A stretch of 45,093 bases of DNA from Clostridia bacterium. Lineage in GTDB: Bacteria; Bacillota; Clostridia; Oscillospirales; CAG-272. This document shows, piece after piece, positions 34,425-43,582 of this stretch. The stretch lies in assembly GCA_017408585.1 (NCBI GenBank), contig JAFQUJ010000016.1, positions 1-45,093 on the forward strand, read 5' to 3'. A program made the position numbers and the translations under genes. The first letter of the stretch is position 1. Each line of letters starts with the position of its first letter. The notes beneath the pieces were generated by a model, which made no database searches, was not told the DNA's origin, and saw nothing but the letters and a program-made list of their open reading frames with translations.

Positions 34425-34454
34425 TTGACAAACGAGTGTTATATGTGATAAAAT
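34425..34454 (+). promoter_or_regulatory. Sigma-A promoter of the valS transcript
   Basis: -35 TTGACA (34425-34430), 18-nt spacer ending TGTGA, -10 TAAAAT (34449-34454). Confidence 0.8.
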
Positions 34455-34464
34455 ACAGTAAATG

Positions 34465-34685
34465 CGAAGAAAAAGAGGAGTAATGTCCCCTCTTCCTTAA
34501 AGAGAGCCGTCGATGGTGGGAGCACGGTAGGTATGGGATATGAAGGTAGCTTTGGAGCTTCATAGGTGAGCTTAGTAGCCTATGGCGTATGTCTGCGTTA
34601 AAGATTTTGAGTGCGTATCTTTGATACGAATTCAGGTGGTACCGTGTATTTTTGCACCCTGATTTTTCGGGGGGCTTTTTTATTT
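34465..34685 (+). ncRNA. T-box riboswitch, Val (GUA) specifier
   Basis: Stem I starts with GAGGAGTAA and GAGAGCCGTCGATGGTGGGAGC, the usual T-box distal region. The 3' side reads TGAAG-GTA-GCTTTGGAGCTTCA, where GTA (34546-34548) sits at the specifier position and is a valine codon. The T-box sequence AGGTGGTACCGTG is at 34634-34646, followed by the terminator GCACCCTGA/TCGGGGGGC with TTTTTT (34654-34681). Uncharged tRNA-Val should pair with GUA and the T-box bulge to form the antiterminator and let valS be transcribed. Confidence 0.92.
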
Positions 34686-34702
34686 TTGCAGAGCAAAAAT
34701 AA

Positions 34703-34866
34703 AGTGCGGAATGCACTGCTACACAAGTGCGGAATGCGGATAAGCGACAGTCCAAGAACACGAGCAAAGCGATGTGCGATTGGGTATTGGAGCTTATGCA
34801 AGCGACCGAAGGGAGTCGCAATGCGCAATGCGGAATGCGGAATGCGAAGTGAGGAGTGCGGAATTA
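34703..34866 (+). repeat. Heptanucleotide tandem repeats (GGAATGC type) in the valS leader
   Basis: AAGTGCGGAATGC occurs at 34702-34714 and 34725-34737. At 34818-34866 seven heptamers stand in tandem: GCAATGC twice, GGAATGC twice, then GAAGTGA, GGAGTGC and GGAATTA. They lie after the T-box terminator, in RNA made only on read-through. No protein is evident; the short ORFs here are repeat translations. Confidence 0.8.
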
Positions 34867-34942
34867 ACGCTCCATAGGAGCGTATCGAGTCCCAGAGGGA
34901 ATATCGACTACTTACGCCTCGGACGCTCGTCCGTGAGGAATT
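34867..34942 (+). other. Structured spacer before valS
   Basis: Hairpins ACGCTCC-ATA-GGAGCGT (34867-34883) and CCTCGGAC...GTCCGTGAGG (34917-34938), with TATCGA repeated between them. Next comes an A/T-rich stretch leading to AAGGAG before the valS ATG. Function unknown. Confidence 0.55.
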
Positions 34943-34980
34943 ATTATTTTGTTAAATTTATCTTTTAAGGAGATTTTATT

Positions 34981-37608
34981 ATGAAAGAGCTTGCGAAAAC
35001 ATATTCGCCCTCAGAATTCGAGGAAAGAATTTACAAGAATTGGTGCGATAGGGGCTATTTTACGCCACAAATCGACCATTCAAAGCCACATTATTCTATT
35101 GTTATTCCACCGCCAAACATTACAGGTCAGCTCCATATGGGTCACGCCCTTGACAACACTCTTCAGGATATTCTTATCCGTTACAAGAGAATGAATGGCT
35201 ACTGCACCCTTTGGCTTCCCGGCACTGACCATGCGTCTATTGCAACCGAGGCAAAGATTGTCGAGGCTATGCGAGGCGAGGGCGTTACAAAGGAAGATAT
35301 TGGTCGTGATGGCTTCCTTACTCGCGCTTGGGCTTGGAAGGAGCAATATGGTGGAAGAATTATCTCTCAGCTTAAAAAGCTAGGCTCGTCCTGTGACTGG
35401 TCAAGGGAGCGTTTTACCATGGACGAGGGCTGTTCTCAGGCTGTAAAGGAGGTATTTGTTCGCCTTTACAACAAGGGACTTATATATCGTGGTGAAAGAA
35501 TTATAAACTGGTGTCCACATTGTCTTACATCAATCTCCGATGCCGAGGTTGAGTACGAGGAGCAGGCAGGTCATTTTTGGCATATCAAGTATCCCTTCAC
35601 TGATGGTAGTGGTTATCTTGAATTTGCGACAACCCGTCCTGAAACCATGCTGGGTGATACTGCGGTTGCGGTAAATCCTAAGGACGAAAGATACAAGGAT
35701 TTAATTGGAAAGACTCTTCTTATTCCACTTGTAAATCGTGAAATTCCTGTTATTGCCGACGAATATGTTGAGATGGATTTTGGAACAGGTGTTGTTAAGA
35801 TTACGCCTGCGCATGACCCTAACGACTTTGAGGTTGGAAAAAGACACAATCTTCCTATTATCAATGTAATGACCGCTGATGCGAAAATCACAGACGATTA
35901 TCCAGCTTATGCCGGTATGGATCGCTTTGAGGCAAGGCGCGCTATTGTTGCTGATCTTGAAAAGCTCGGCTACCTTATTCGAGTAGAGGATTATGCGCAC
36001 AATGTTGGTACTTGCTATCGTTGTGGCACGACCGTTGAGCCTAGAGTTTCGCTTCAATGGTTTGTTAAGATGGAACCTTTGGCTAAGCCTGCAATTGAGG
36101 CTGTTCGCTCGGGTGAGATTAAGTTCGTTCCTGAGCGCTTTGAAAAGAACTATTTCCACTGGATGGAAAACATTCGTGACTGGTGTATTTCTCGTCAGCT
36201 TTGGTGGGGACACAGAATTCCTGCGTTCTACTGTGACGATTGTGGAGAGATTGTTGTAACTAAGGACACAGAGGCTACTTGTCCTAAATGTGGCAAGGCT
36301 ATGCGTCAAGATCCCGACACGCTTGACACTTGGTTCTCTAGTGCGCTTTGGCCCTTCTCTACTCTCGGTTGGCCAAATGAAACTGAGGATCTAAAGTATT
36401 TCTATCCTACAAATACTCTTGTAACAGGCTATGATATTATCACCTTCTGGGTATCAAGAATGATATTCTCAGGTCTTGAATACATGGGTGAAAAGCCATT
36501 TGACACAGTTTTAATTCACGGTCTTGTTCGTGATGCACTTGGAAGAAAGATGTCAAAATCGCTTGGAAACGGAATTGACCCTCTTCTAATTATTGAAAAA
36601 TATGGTGCTGATGCACTTCGCTTTGCACTTGCAACAGGCAACTCCCCCGGAAACGATATGCGCTTCTCCGACGAGAAGATTGAGAGTGCGCGTAACTTTG
36701 TAAACAAGCTTTGGAATGCATCGCGCTTTGTTATGATGAATGTTGATATCGACAAGGTAGAGCTTCCATCCTCTGACAAGCTTGGTCTTGCTGACAAGTG
36801 GATTTTGAGTCGCCTCAATGCGCTTATCAAGAATGTTCGTACACAGCTTGACGCATTTGAGCTTGGAATTGCGCTTGACGAGCTTTACAAGTTCGTTTGG
36901 GATGTATTTTGTAGCTGGTATATTGAGCTTTCGAAGCCTGCATTCATGGCTAAGGGCACAGAGCAAAACAAGGTTTCTCAAAATGTTATTATCTATGTGC
37001 TTGAAAGCATCTTGAAGCTCCTACACCCATTTATTCCTTTCATTACAGAGGAAATTTATGGATCTCTTCCTCACTTTGAGGACTGCGAGAGCATTATGAT
37101 TTCAACATATCCTAGCGCAAGCGACGAGTTTGATTTTGAGGACGAGTGCGAGAAGATGGAAAAAATCATCGCTGTAATTGACGCTATTCGTGCAAGGCGT
37201 AGTGAAATGAATGTTCCACCATCAAGAAAGGCAAAGGTATTTATTGCTACCTCTTATAAGAGCGCATTTACGCCTGACACATACGATTTCTTCAAGGCGC
37301 TTGCTTCTGCCTCCGAGGTTGAGGTTCTTGACGAATATGATGGCGAAAATTCAGTTCAAATTATCACTCACGCAGGCACAGTTTACATTCCTATGGCTGA
37401 TATGGTTGATACGGAAAAGGAGCTTGCAAGGCTTAATGGTGAGCTTATTAAGGTTCAAGCGGAGATTGATCGTCTTGTAACTAAGCTTTCAAATCCGGAG
37501 TTTGTAAACAAAGCGCCTGAAAGAGTTGTTAATATGGAAAGAGAAAAGCTTGCTAAGTACGAGAGCACAAAGCAAGGAATTCTCGACGCTATTGCATCAC
37601 TTAAATAA
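34981..37608 (+). CDS. valS: Valyl-tRNA synthetase
   Basis: 875 residues, full-length class I synthetase that charges tRNA-Val. HMGH (52-55, in [16 protein letters not shown]) and KMSKS (523-527) form the ATP site. [17 protein letters not shown] and [17 protein letters not shown] are the editing domain. [20 protein letters not shown] and two CxxC pairs (CDDC, CPKC) suggest zinc knuckles. The C-terminal ~65 residues are the coiled coil ([20 protein letters not shown]). AAGGAG precedes the ATG. Regulated by the T-box 300 nt upstream. Monocistronic, with a hairpin after the stop. Confidence 0.98.
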   Translation: MKELAKTYSPSEFEERIYKNWCDRGYFTPQIDHSKPHYSIVIPPPNITGQLHMGHALDNTLQDILIRYKRMNGYCTLWLPGTDHASIATEAKIVEAMRGEGVTKEDIGRDGFLTRAWAWKEQYGGRIISQLKKLGSSCDWSRERFTMDEGCSQAVKEVFVRLYNKGLIYRGERIINWCPHCLTSISDAEVEYEEQAGHFWHIKYPFTDGSGYLEFATTRPETMLGDTAVAVNPKDERYKDLIGKTLLIPLVNREIPVIADEYVEMDFGTGVVKITPAHDPNDFEVGKRHNLPIINVMTADAKITDDYPAYAGMDRFEARRAIVADLEKLGYLIRVEDYAHNVGTCYRCGTTVEPRVSLQWFVKMEPLAKPAIEAVRSGEIKFVPERFEKNYFHWMENIRDWCISRQLWWGHRIPAFYCDDCGEIVVTKDTEATCPKCGKAMRQDPDTLDTWFSSALWPFSTLGWPNETEDLKYFYPTNTLVTGYDIITFWVSRMIFSGLEYMGEKPFDTVLIHGLVRDALGRKMSKSLGNGIDPLLIIEKYGADALRFALATGNSPGNDMRFSDEKIESARNFVNKLWNASRFVMMNVDIDKVELPSSDKLGLADKWILSRLNALIKNVRTQLDAFELGIALDELYKFVWDVFCSWYIELSKPAFMAKGTEQNKVSQNVIIYVLESILKLLHPFIPFITEEIYGSLPHFEDCESIMISTYPSASDEFDFEDECEKMEKIIAVIDAIRARRSEMNVPPSRKAKVFIATSYKSAFTPDTYDFFKALASASEVEVLDEYDGENSVQIITHAGTVYIPMADMVDTEKELARLNGELIKVQAEIDRLVTKLSNPEFVNKAPERVVNMEREKLAKYESTKQGILDAIASLK

Positions 37609-37612
37609 TTAT

Positions 37613-37642
37613 AAATGGAGCAAGAAATTCTTGCTCCATTTT
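37613..37642 (+). terminator. Rho-independent terminator of valS
   Basis: Stem AAATGGAGCAAG / CTTGCTCCATTT with a T-rich tail, 5 nt after the valS stop. Confidence 0.88.
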
Positions 37643-37738
37643 ATTTTGATATATTTTTGCTTTTAGGGTTGATTTTGTGAAATTTTTGTGCTAATATGCA
37701 TATGTTATATTATTAATATCATTTAGGAGATTTTATAT

Positions 37739-38980
37739 ATGTTAAAGGCTCGCTATTCCAAAAAAGGAATAGTTTTACTTTGCACCATAGCTTATTTTGC
37801 AAGCTATTTTTCAAGAAAGACCTTTGCTGTTGTAATGGTTGAAATGCTTGAAAACGGTGTTATCGAAAGAGAGATTGCCGGTGTGGTTGGTACTGCTCTT
37901 TTCGTTTTTTACGGAGCAGGACAGCTAATTAGTGGTTATTTAGGAGATAGGATTTCGCCGAGATATCTTATGTTCTCGGGGCTTATGGTATCGGCGCTAT
38001 GCAATCTGCTTTTACCTCTTGTTCCAAATCAATATCTTATGATACCGATATGGGCTATAAATGGCTTTGCACAGGCGCTTTTGTGGCCACCCATTGTTCG
38101 TATCCTCTCTGACAATTTAAGCCACGAAAAATATGTTAGTGCTAGTCTTATTGTAACCTGTGGAGCGCATGTATCGACGATTGTTTTATACATTTTAGCG
38201 CCGATTTGCATATCGTTTATGTCGTGGAAGAGTGTATTTTTTATTTCTACTATCTTTTGCGTCGTTGTCGGTGTGATTTTCCTTGTGGCTATGTGCTTTA
38301 TTTTGAAAAGTGACAAAAGTGAGGAGCTTGAAGAAAAGGCAAGCGTGGAGCACGACTCCGTTCATATTTTTAAGACCTTTTGGGAATCCGGTGTGATTTG
38401 GATTTTCATCTGCATTATTGCCATGGGCTTTATGCGCGACGGAATTGAATCGTGGCTTCCTACGCTTTATAGCGAGGCGTTTGGGCGTGATAGCTCGGAG
38501 TCAATTTTGGTGTCGGTTGCACTTCCTATATTCTCTATTATCAGTATCTTTGTGGTGAGAACAATTCACAAGGGCAGGGTGTTTAATAACGAGGTAATGG
38601 GTAGTGGCATTTTGTTTGGAATTTCTGTTGTTCTTTGTATTCCGCTTGCTATTCTCATAAACACAGAGAGCGCTATTGCAAGAGTGATTTGTCTTGCCTT
38701 GGCGGGACTCGTTTGCGCTTGCATGCACGCGTGCAATTTCTTACTTATTTCGTGTGTTCCCGGTCGATTTGCAAAAACGGGTAGAGCATCAACAATTGGT
38801 GGCCTTTGCAATGCCTGCACTTATATTGGAGCTGCAAGCTCCATGTATGGAATTGCGCTCGTTTCAAAGCATCTTGGCTGGAGTGCTACTGCTTGCTCAT
38901 GGATTGGAATTTGCGCTCTTGGAATTATCTTCTGTGTTGTAGCATTTAAAAAATATACTAGGTTTTTACATCATGAATAA
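37739..38980 (+). CDS. MFS transporter, organophosphate:phosphate antiporter-like
   Basis: 413 residues, twelve hydrophobic segments in two six-helix halves. The first helix reads AYFASYFSRKTFAVVM, like the Y-x-x-R-x-x-F pattern of GlpT/UhpT-type carriers whose Arg binds phosphate. SGYLGDRISPRYLMFSG is the MFS loop 2-3 motif. AGGAG lies 9 nt upstream of the ATG; no clear promoter was found in the 130-bp gap. It would import a sugar phosphate or glycerol phosphate by exchange, but the assignment rests only on helix 1 and the general layout. Terminated by a bidirectional hairpin. Confidence 0.8.
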   Translation: MLKARYSKKGIVLLCTIAYFASYFSRKTFAVVMVEMLENGVIEREIAGVVGTALFVFYGAGQLISGYLGDRISPRYLMFSGLMVSALCNLLLPLVPNQYLMIPIWAINGFAQALLWPPIVRILSDNLSHEKYVSASLIVTCGAHVSTIVLYILAPICISFMSWKSVFFISTIFCVVVGVIFLVAMCFILKSDKSEELEEKASVEHDSVHIFKTFWESGVIWIFICIIAMGFMRDGIESWLPTLYSEAFGRDSSESILVSVALPIFSIISIFVVRTIHKGRVFNNEVMGSGILFGISVVLCIPLAILINTESAIARVICLALAGLVCACMHACNFLLISCVPGRFAKTGRASTIGGLCNACTYIGAASSMYGIALVSKHLGWSATACSWIGICALGIIFCVVAFKKYTRFLHHE

Positions 38981-39010
38981 AAAATTGCTTGGCATTGCCA
39001 AGCAATTTTT
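38981..39010. terminator. Bidirectional Rho-independent terminator
   Basis: Stem AAAATTGCTTGGC / GCCAAGCAATTTT with loop ATT, between the convergent MFS and aminotransferase genes. Confidence 0.92.
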
Positions 39011-39023
39011 GTTATTCTAAGAA

Positions 39024-40307
39024 TTATTTTGAAAGTAGCTTTTCAATACTGGAAAGCTTTACACAGAGTGTAAATAGCTCCGCTGCGGTGATGAGATCAC
39101 CAATCGATGGGTACGAGGGAGCGATACGGATATTGCTATCGTGTGGGTCTTTACCATAGGGATATGTTGCGCCTGCTCCTGTCATCTCGACGCCTGCCTT
39201 TTTGCATCTTGCGACAATGTCCTTAGCACAACCATCAAGCGAGTCAAAGGAGATAAAATATCCACCCTTTGGCTTTGTCCATTCGCCAATTCCAAGTCCA
39301 CCAAGCTCACGCTCTAGGATTTCGAGCACTGCCTCAAATTTAGGGCGAAGAATGTCGGCATGGCGTTTCATATGAGCCTTAATTCCCGCGATATCACGGA
39401 AAAATCTCACATGGCGTAGCTGATTTACCTTATCGTGACCGATTGTTTGAACGGAGAGCTGTTTTTTGATATCAGCTAGGTTATTAAGTGACGATGCGAG
39501 CACGCTAACACCGGAGCCCGGGAAGCTGATTTTTGAGGTTGATGCGAACTTATAAACCATGTCGGGATTGCCCGCCTTTTTACATTCCTCAAGAATTTCA
39601 ATTAGCTCGTCTTGGTCATCATCATAGAGGTGGTGCACTGTATATGCGTTATCCCAATAAATTCTGAAATCGTTTGCCTTAGGCTCAAGCGCTGCGAAGC
39701 GTCTTACTGTTTCAGCTGAGTATGAGTAGCCCTGTGGGTTTGAATACTTTGGAACGCACCAAATTCCCTTTATACTCTCGTCCTCGCTAACGAGGCGCTC
39801 TACCATGTCCATATCGGGACCGTCGGGAGTCATTGGGATATTTATCATTTCGATGCCGAAATATTCGGTGATTTTAAAGTGTCTATCGTAGCCGGGGACA
39901 GGGCAAAGGAACTTGACCTTATCAAGCTTACACCAAGGGGTTGAGCCCATGACACCATGAGTCATTGATCTCGCGATTGTGTCGTACATTACATTAAGGC
40001 TTGAGTTTCCGTAAATAATAACATTATCTACGCTAACCTCCATCATATCGGCGAGGAGCACCTTTGCCTCGTGTACGCCGTCGAGAACACCATAGTTTCT
40101 GCAATCAGTGCCATCGTCACAGGTGAGATCGTCATCGCTTCCGAGAACATCCATCATCTCCATTGAGAGATTGAGCTGTTCAACACAGGGCTTTCCTCTT
40201 GCCATGTTGAGCTTTAGATCCTTTGCTTGATATTCCTTATATTTTGTGCTGAGCTCGATTTTTAGAGCCTCGAGCTCCTCTTTTGTCATTTCACTATATT
40301 TCTTCAT
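39024..40307 (-). CDS. PLP-dependent aspartate aminotransferase-like enzyme (MocR-type aminotransferase fold)
   Basis: 427 residues, fold-type I aminotransferase of the Aminotran_MocR/class Ic aspartate aminotransferase group. The PLP Lys is K259 in ASTSKISFPGSG. NMARGKPCVEQLNLS, GNSSLNVMYDTIARS, PKYSNPQGYSYS, YWDNAYTVHHL and the C-terminal substrate Arg in DSNIRIAPSYP complete the active site. No DNA-binding domain is attached. It probably transfers the amino group between aspartate and 2-oxoglutarate. AAGGAG precedes the ATG. Own promoter, 69 bp after the helicase gene. Confidence 0.9.
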   Translation of the reverse strand: MKKYSEMTKEELEALKIELSTKYKEYQAKDLKLNMARGKPCVEQLNLSMEMMDVLGSDDDLTCDDGTDCRNYGVLDGVHEAKVLLADMMEVSVDNVIIYGNSSLNVMYDTIARSMTHGVMGSTPWCKLDKVKFLCPVPGYDRHFKITEYFGIEMINIPMTPDGPDMDMVERLVSEDESIKGIWCVPKYSNPQGYSYSAETVRRFAALEPKANDFRIYWDNAYTVHHLYDDDQDELIEILEECKKAGNPDMVYKFASTSKISFPGSGVSVLASSLNNLADIKKQLSVQTIGHDKVNQLRHVRFFRDIAGIKAHMKRHADILRPKFEAVLEILERELGGLGIGEWTKPKGGYFISFDSLDGCAKDIVARCKKAGVEMTGAGATYPYGKDPHDSNIRIAPSYPSIGDLITAAELFTLCVKLSSIEKLLSK

Positions 40308-40337
40308 ATTATTCTCCTTAGTGGATCAATTTGAAAT

Positions 40338-40366
40338 ATTTTATCACTAACAAACTAAATTTTCAA
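40338..40366 (-). promoter_or_regulatory. Sigma-A promoter of the aminotransferase
   Basis: Minus strand: -35 TTGAAA (40366-40361), 17-nt spacer ending AGTGA, -10 TAAAAT (40343-40338). Confidence 0.7.
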
Positions 40367-40376
40367 TAGTTTTCTG

Positions 40377-42758
40377 CTATTTTTTCCAAAATTCTGTAAC
40401 TTCGCTTAGTAAATCGTTTGCGTTAGTTAAGAATTTGAGGTGCTTCCAATGCTCCGGAATCAAATCGTGATATTCGGGGGTAGCAAAGCGATCATCGATT
40501 AAAACGACAACTCCTCGCTCCTCCTCGCTACGAATTACACGGCCGGCGGCTTGGAGAACCTTTATCATTCCGGGGTAGGTATAGGCATAGGCGTATCCGT
40601 TTTCACGGGTTTTATCGAAGTATTCCTTGACGATATTCAGCTCTGTGCTAATGGTGGGGAGTCCTACTCCTACGATTATCGCACCGATTAGGCGCTCTCC
40701 TCTTAGGTCAATTCCCTCAGAAAAGCTACCACCGAGAACGCAAAAGCCGACTAGCGTGCCTTCCTTTTTGGTGTCGAACGAGTCAAGAAATTCCTTTTTT
40801 GCCCTTTCACTCATGCTTTTGCTTTGGGCAGTTATATTTATTTTGGGATAGCGCTTTTGGAACGCCTCCTTCACCTCGGACAGATAGCTATATGATGGGA
40901 AATAAACTATATAATTTCCTACCTTTCCGGCAATTGTAGCGCGAATTACATTAGCTACATTCATGGCGCTTTTTTCTCTATCCTCGTATCTTGTGCTAAT
41001 ATTATTTATGCCGAGAAGGCACAAATTATCTCTTTCAAAGGGCGAGGGCAGGTTTAGCGCCTCAGTCCTTTCACAGCCTAAGATGTCGGCAAAGTATTCG
41101 GGTGGGGTAAGGGTTGCCGAGAACAGAATTGACGATCTTCCCTTTTTCATGGCTGTATCTAGTAATTTAGACACATCAAGGCACATAAGTCGCAGCTTGA
41201 CCTCGTCGCCTATCGCCTCAATATACATTGTGAAGCGCTTATCGAAGATCTCGCACACCTTTAGCATATGCTTGACCTCGTAATAAACATCCTTTAGCTC
41301 GTCGTCATTTACATCTCTTGAAAAGAGCTTTTCAGCGCCCTTGGTGAAGGAAAGAAATTCGTTTTCGATATCGTCGGGGAGCTGAGTTGTTATATAGAAG
41401 CCATAATACTGTCCCTCGTACTCCCTTTTTTCAGCCATTGCAAGCTCATAGAAGGTATCGAATTTCGAGAGAATTCCCTCAATTGCCTCGGAGATGTGTT
41501 TGTTATTTGGGTATTTCGCTTGTAGGCTCTTAAAGGTGGAGCGCAAAAGCGTTGACGAGTACATTTCTCTTGCTCTATCGGGCAGGTTGTGCGCCTCGTC
41601 GATTAGGAATATATAGCTTGCGTCAGGGGCGGTAAAGTATCGTCTTAGGTAAACCTGTAAATCGAATAGGTAGTTATAGTCACAGACGATTAGCTCACAC
41701 CACTCGGATAGCTCAAGCGAGAGCTCATATGAGCAGACGCAATATTTTTCTGCGATTTTATCTATTACTTCCTTTGTGTAGGTGCGATAATTTTCAAGCA
41801 AATCAAGTAAGGCGACATTTATTTTATCGTAATATGCCTGTGCTCTGGGACAGCTTTTTGGGTCACATTTTCTTGTTTCGTTAGGCTTAAAGGTTGTACA
41901 GCATTTATCCTTTGAGCTAATCAAAATCGAGCGAAAATCAGGCAGAGCCTCTCTCATGATTTCGACTGCGTTAAGTGCTGAATAGGCAGTTGTTGCCTTG
42001 CCTGTAAAATAGAATATTTTATCGGCATAGCCCTCTCCTATTGATTTGAGCGAGGGATAGAGTGATGCCATTGTTTTTCCTGTTCCTGTTGGGGCTTGTA
42101 CCATTAGCCTTTTACGAGCCTTGATGGCGCGAAATGCCTCGAGGATAAAGTCCTTTTGTGCGTCACGCACTCCACCCTTAAATGGGAACTTAAGCGCAGA
42201 GAGCTGTCTTGTTGCGTCATGAGCACGAGAGGCTATGATTTTTAGGAAGGGAGAAACCATATCGACCATGCTATTAAAATGGAGCTCCGCCTCTTCCCTT
42301 GATAGCTCTTGGGCGAAGGTTCTCATTTCATCGTCTCCGTCCTTTATAAACACTAGTCTTGCGTTTATTTTACTTCCGCCTAGATTTCTAAATGCGATGT
42401 ATGCCGAGGTTATGATAGCGGAGATTGAAATTTCAAGCTCTCCGTTTGAGATATCGTCAAGATTATAGGGGACTGTGTGTATTTTTTCGATGGTGTACGA
42501 GCCATCGTCCTCTCGTCTTATTCCCTCAGGATAAGTATAGACATTGATTGTTATCCCCTCATACATTAAGGATACGGAATAGGCATCAGATATGCTTGGC
42601 TTTTGTGGCTTCATTTGATGCGACACGATAGCTCCGCCATTTTTGTTTCCGCGCTTGAAGGTGCGATTATCAATATCTCCACCACGCAAGGCGTATGCGC
42701 AAAGCTCATATGCGCTAACAAAAACGGTATTTAGTCTTTCGTCATAAATTGCGCTCAT
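40377..42758 (-). CDS. DinG/XPD-like superfamily 2 DNA helicase with Fe-S cysteines
   Basis: 793 residues from ATG 42758 (AAGGAGG 6 nt upstream; the ORF start at 42791 has none). Walker A MVQAPTGTGKT near residue 222, DEAH box FLIDEAHNLPDRA, SATLTPPEYF and helicase motif VI QAAGRVIRSEEERGVVVLID. Cysteines in KDKCCTT, RKCDPKSCPRA and YCVCSYE fit the four-Cys Fe-S cluster of the XPD/DinG family. The ~190 N-terminal residues are not a motif I can name; they could be a degenerate PD-(D/E)XK nuclease-like domain as in some DinG relatives. Expected role: 5'-3' unwinding in DNA repair or replication-conflict removal. Confidence 0.88.
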   Translation of the reverse strand: MSAIYDERLNTVFVSAYELCAYALRGGDIDNRTFKRGNKNGGAIVSHQMKPQKPSISDAYSVSLMYEGITINVYTYPEGIRREDDGSYTIEKIHTVPYNLDDISNGELEISISAIITSAYIAFRNLGGSKINARLVFIKDGDDEMRTFAQELSREEAELHFNSMVDMVSPFLKIIASRAHDATRQLSALKFPFKGGVRDAQKDFILEAFRAIKARKRLMVQAPTGTGKTMASLYPSLKSIGEGYADKIFYFTGKATTAYSALNAVEIMREALPDFRSILISSKDKCCTTFKPNETRKCDPKSCPRAQAYYDKINVALLDLLENYRTYTKEVIDKIAEKYCVCSYELSLELSEWCELIVCDYNYLFDLQVYLRRYFTAPDASYIFLIDEAHNLPDRAREMYSSTLLRSTFKSLQAKYPNNKHISEAIEGILSKFDTFYELAMAEKREYEGQYYGFYITTQLPDDIENEFLSFTKGAEKLFSRDVNDDELKDVYYEVKHMLKVCEIFDKRFTMYIEAIGDEVKLRLMCLDVSKLLDTAMKKGRSSILFSATLTPPEYFADILGCERTEALNLPSPFERDNLCLLGINNISTRYEDREKSAMNVANVIRATIAGKVGNYIVYFPSYSYLSEVKEAFQKRYPKINITAQSKSMSERAKKEFLDSFDTKKEGTLVGFCVLGGSFSEGIDLRGERLIGAIIVGVGLPTISTELNIVKEYFDKTRENGYAYAYTYPGMIKVLQAAGRVIRSEEERGVVVLIDDRFATPEYHDLIPEHWKHLKFLTNANDLLSEVTEFWKK

Positions 42759-42783
42759 GCTATTCCTCCTTAATAGATTTTTT

Positions 42784-42799
42784 CTTGTCACTTGACAAG
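42784..42799. promoter_or_regulatory. Perfect inverted repeat CTTGTCA-CT-TGACAAG overlapping a -35 box
   Basis: Two 7-bp arms with a 2-bp spacer lie between the divergent helicase and zinc-ribbon genes. They cover the -35 TTGACA of the latter, a natural repressor site for either gene. Confidence 0.5.
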
Positions 42800-42820
42800 C
42801 CTTATTTTTTGTAGTATACT
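42792..42820 (+). promoter_or_regulatory. Consensus sigma-A promoter of the zinc-ribbon protein gene
   Basis: -35 TTGACA (42792-42797), 17-nt spacer, -10 TATACT (42815-42820). Confidence 0.85.
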
Positions 42821-42851
42821 TTATTTAATGTAAAAAAACGAGGTATTTTAA

Positions 42852-43490
42852 ATGATTTTAAATCAAAAGCAAACAACTCTCGCTTATAGATGCCCCTGCT
42901 GTGGCGGTGTGCCAACCAGCATGGTGGGAGTTTTCTCTCTTAGTGGTAATCTTTTCAAGCTAAAATGTGATTGTGGTGGCAGTGTTATGACTGTTGAAAA
43001 AACAAGCGATGGCAAGATGCGTCTTAGCGTTCCTTGTCTTGTTTGCAACTGCTCCCACAGCTATTTAATTTCCAGCTCTGTTTTCTTTGATAGTGATATT
43101 TTTGTAATTCCATGCTCTCTTTCGGGCGTTGACATTTGCTTTATTGGCAAAAGTGAAAGCGTTGAGAGGGCGGTTGACGAGTCTAACAGGGAGCTTCTCG
43201 CTCTTCTTGGCGAGGAGGATCTCGAGGCACTTAGAAATCAAGAGAGAAATCGTGATGAGCTCTCTGACCCACAGGTGCTTGAAATTGTTAGATATGTCAT
43301 AAATGAATTAAACGAGGAAAATGCAATTTACTGCAATTGCCCCGAGGGTCACGGTGAATATAACTGTGATATTTATGACGATTATGTTACTGTTAGATGC
43401 GTAAAATGTGGAGCAAAGCAGGATATTCCAACCAACAGCACAATAAAGGCGCATGAATTTTTGGAATGTGATAAGCTTATTTTAAAATAA
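42852..43490 (+). CDS. Hypothetical multi-zinc-ribbon protein
   Basis: 212 residues, no signal peptide. Cysteine pairs: CPCCGG (near residue 14), CDCGG, CLVCNCSH in the first 70 residues, and CNCPEGHGEYNC plus CVKCGAKQD in the last 50. That suggests two or three zinc ribbons around an acidic helical middle (ALLGEEDLEALRNQERNRDELSDPQ). GAGGT precedes the ATG. I do not recognise a named family; conserved hypothetical proteins of this kind occur in Clostridia. It diverges from the DinG-like helicase, so a role in nucleic acid handling or metal sensing is possible but unproven. Confidence 0.8.
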   Translation: MILNQKQTTLAYRCPCCGGVPTSMVGVFSLSGNLFKLKCDCGGSVMTVEKTSDGKMRLSVPCLVCNCSHSYLISSSVFFDSDIFVIPCSLSGVDICFIGKSESVERAVDESNRELLALLGEEDLEALRNQERNRDELSDPQVLEIVRYVINELNEENAIYCNCPEGHGEYNCDIYDDYVTVRCVKCGAKQDIPTNSTIKAHEFLECDKLILK

Positions 43491-43496
43491 AATGTA

Positions 43497-43523
43497 ACAA
43501 CCGACAGCATTCGACATAGTATA
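43497..43523 (+). promoter_or_regulatory. Possible sigma-K/sigma-E-like (sporulation) promoter
   Basis: AC (43497-43498), 16 nt, then CATAGTATA (43515-43523), matching the sigma-K pattern AC-N16-CATAnnnTA. A hairpin GAGGGT / ACCCTC (43529-43557) follows in the leader. No sigma-A promoter is evident here. Confidence 0.35.
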
Positions 43524-43582
43524 TAACAGAGGGTTGAAGATGCTTCTTTTTACCCTCAAATCCAACAAGGTCAGGTATTACT

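Noticed and set aside
34611-34968. Short plus-strand ORFs reading MRNAECGMRSEE-type repeats
   Set aside because: They are translations of the heptamer DNA repeat inside the valS leader; no Shine-Dalgarno.
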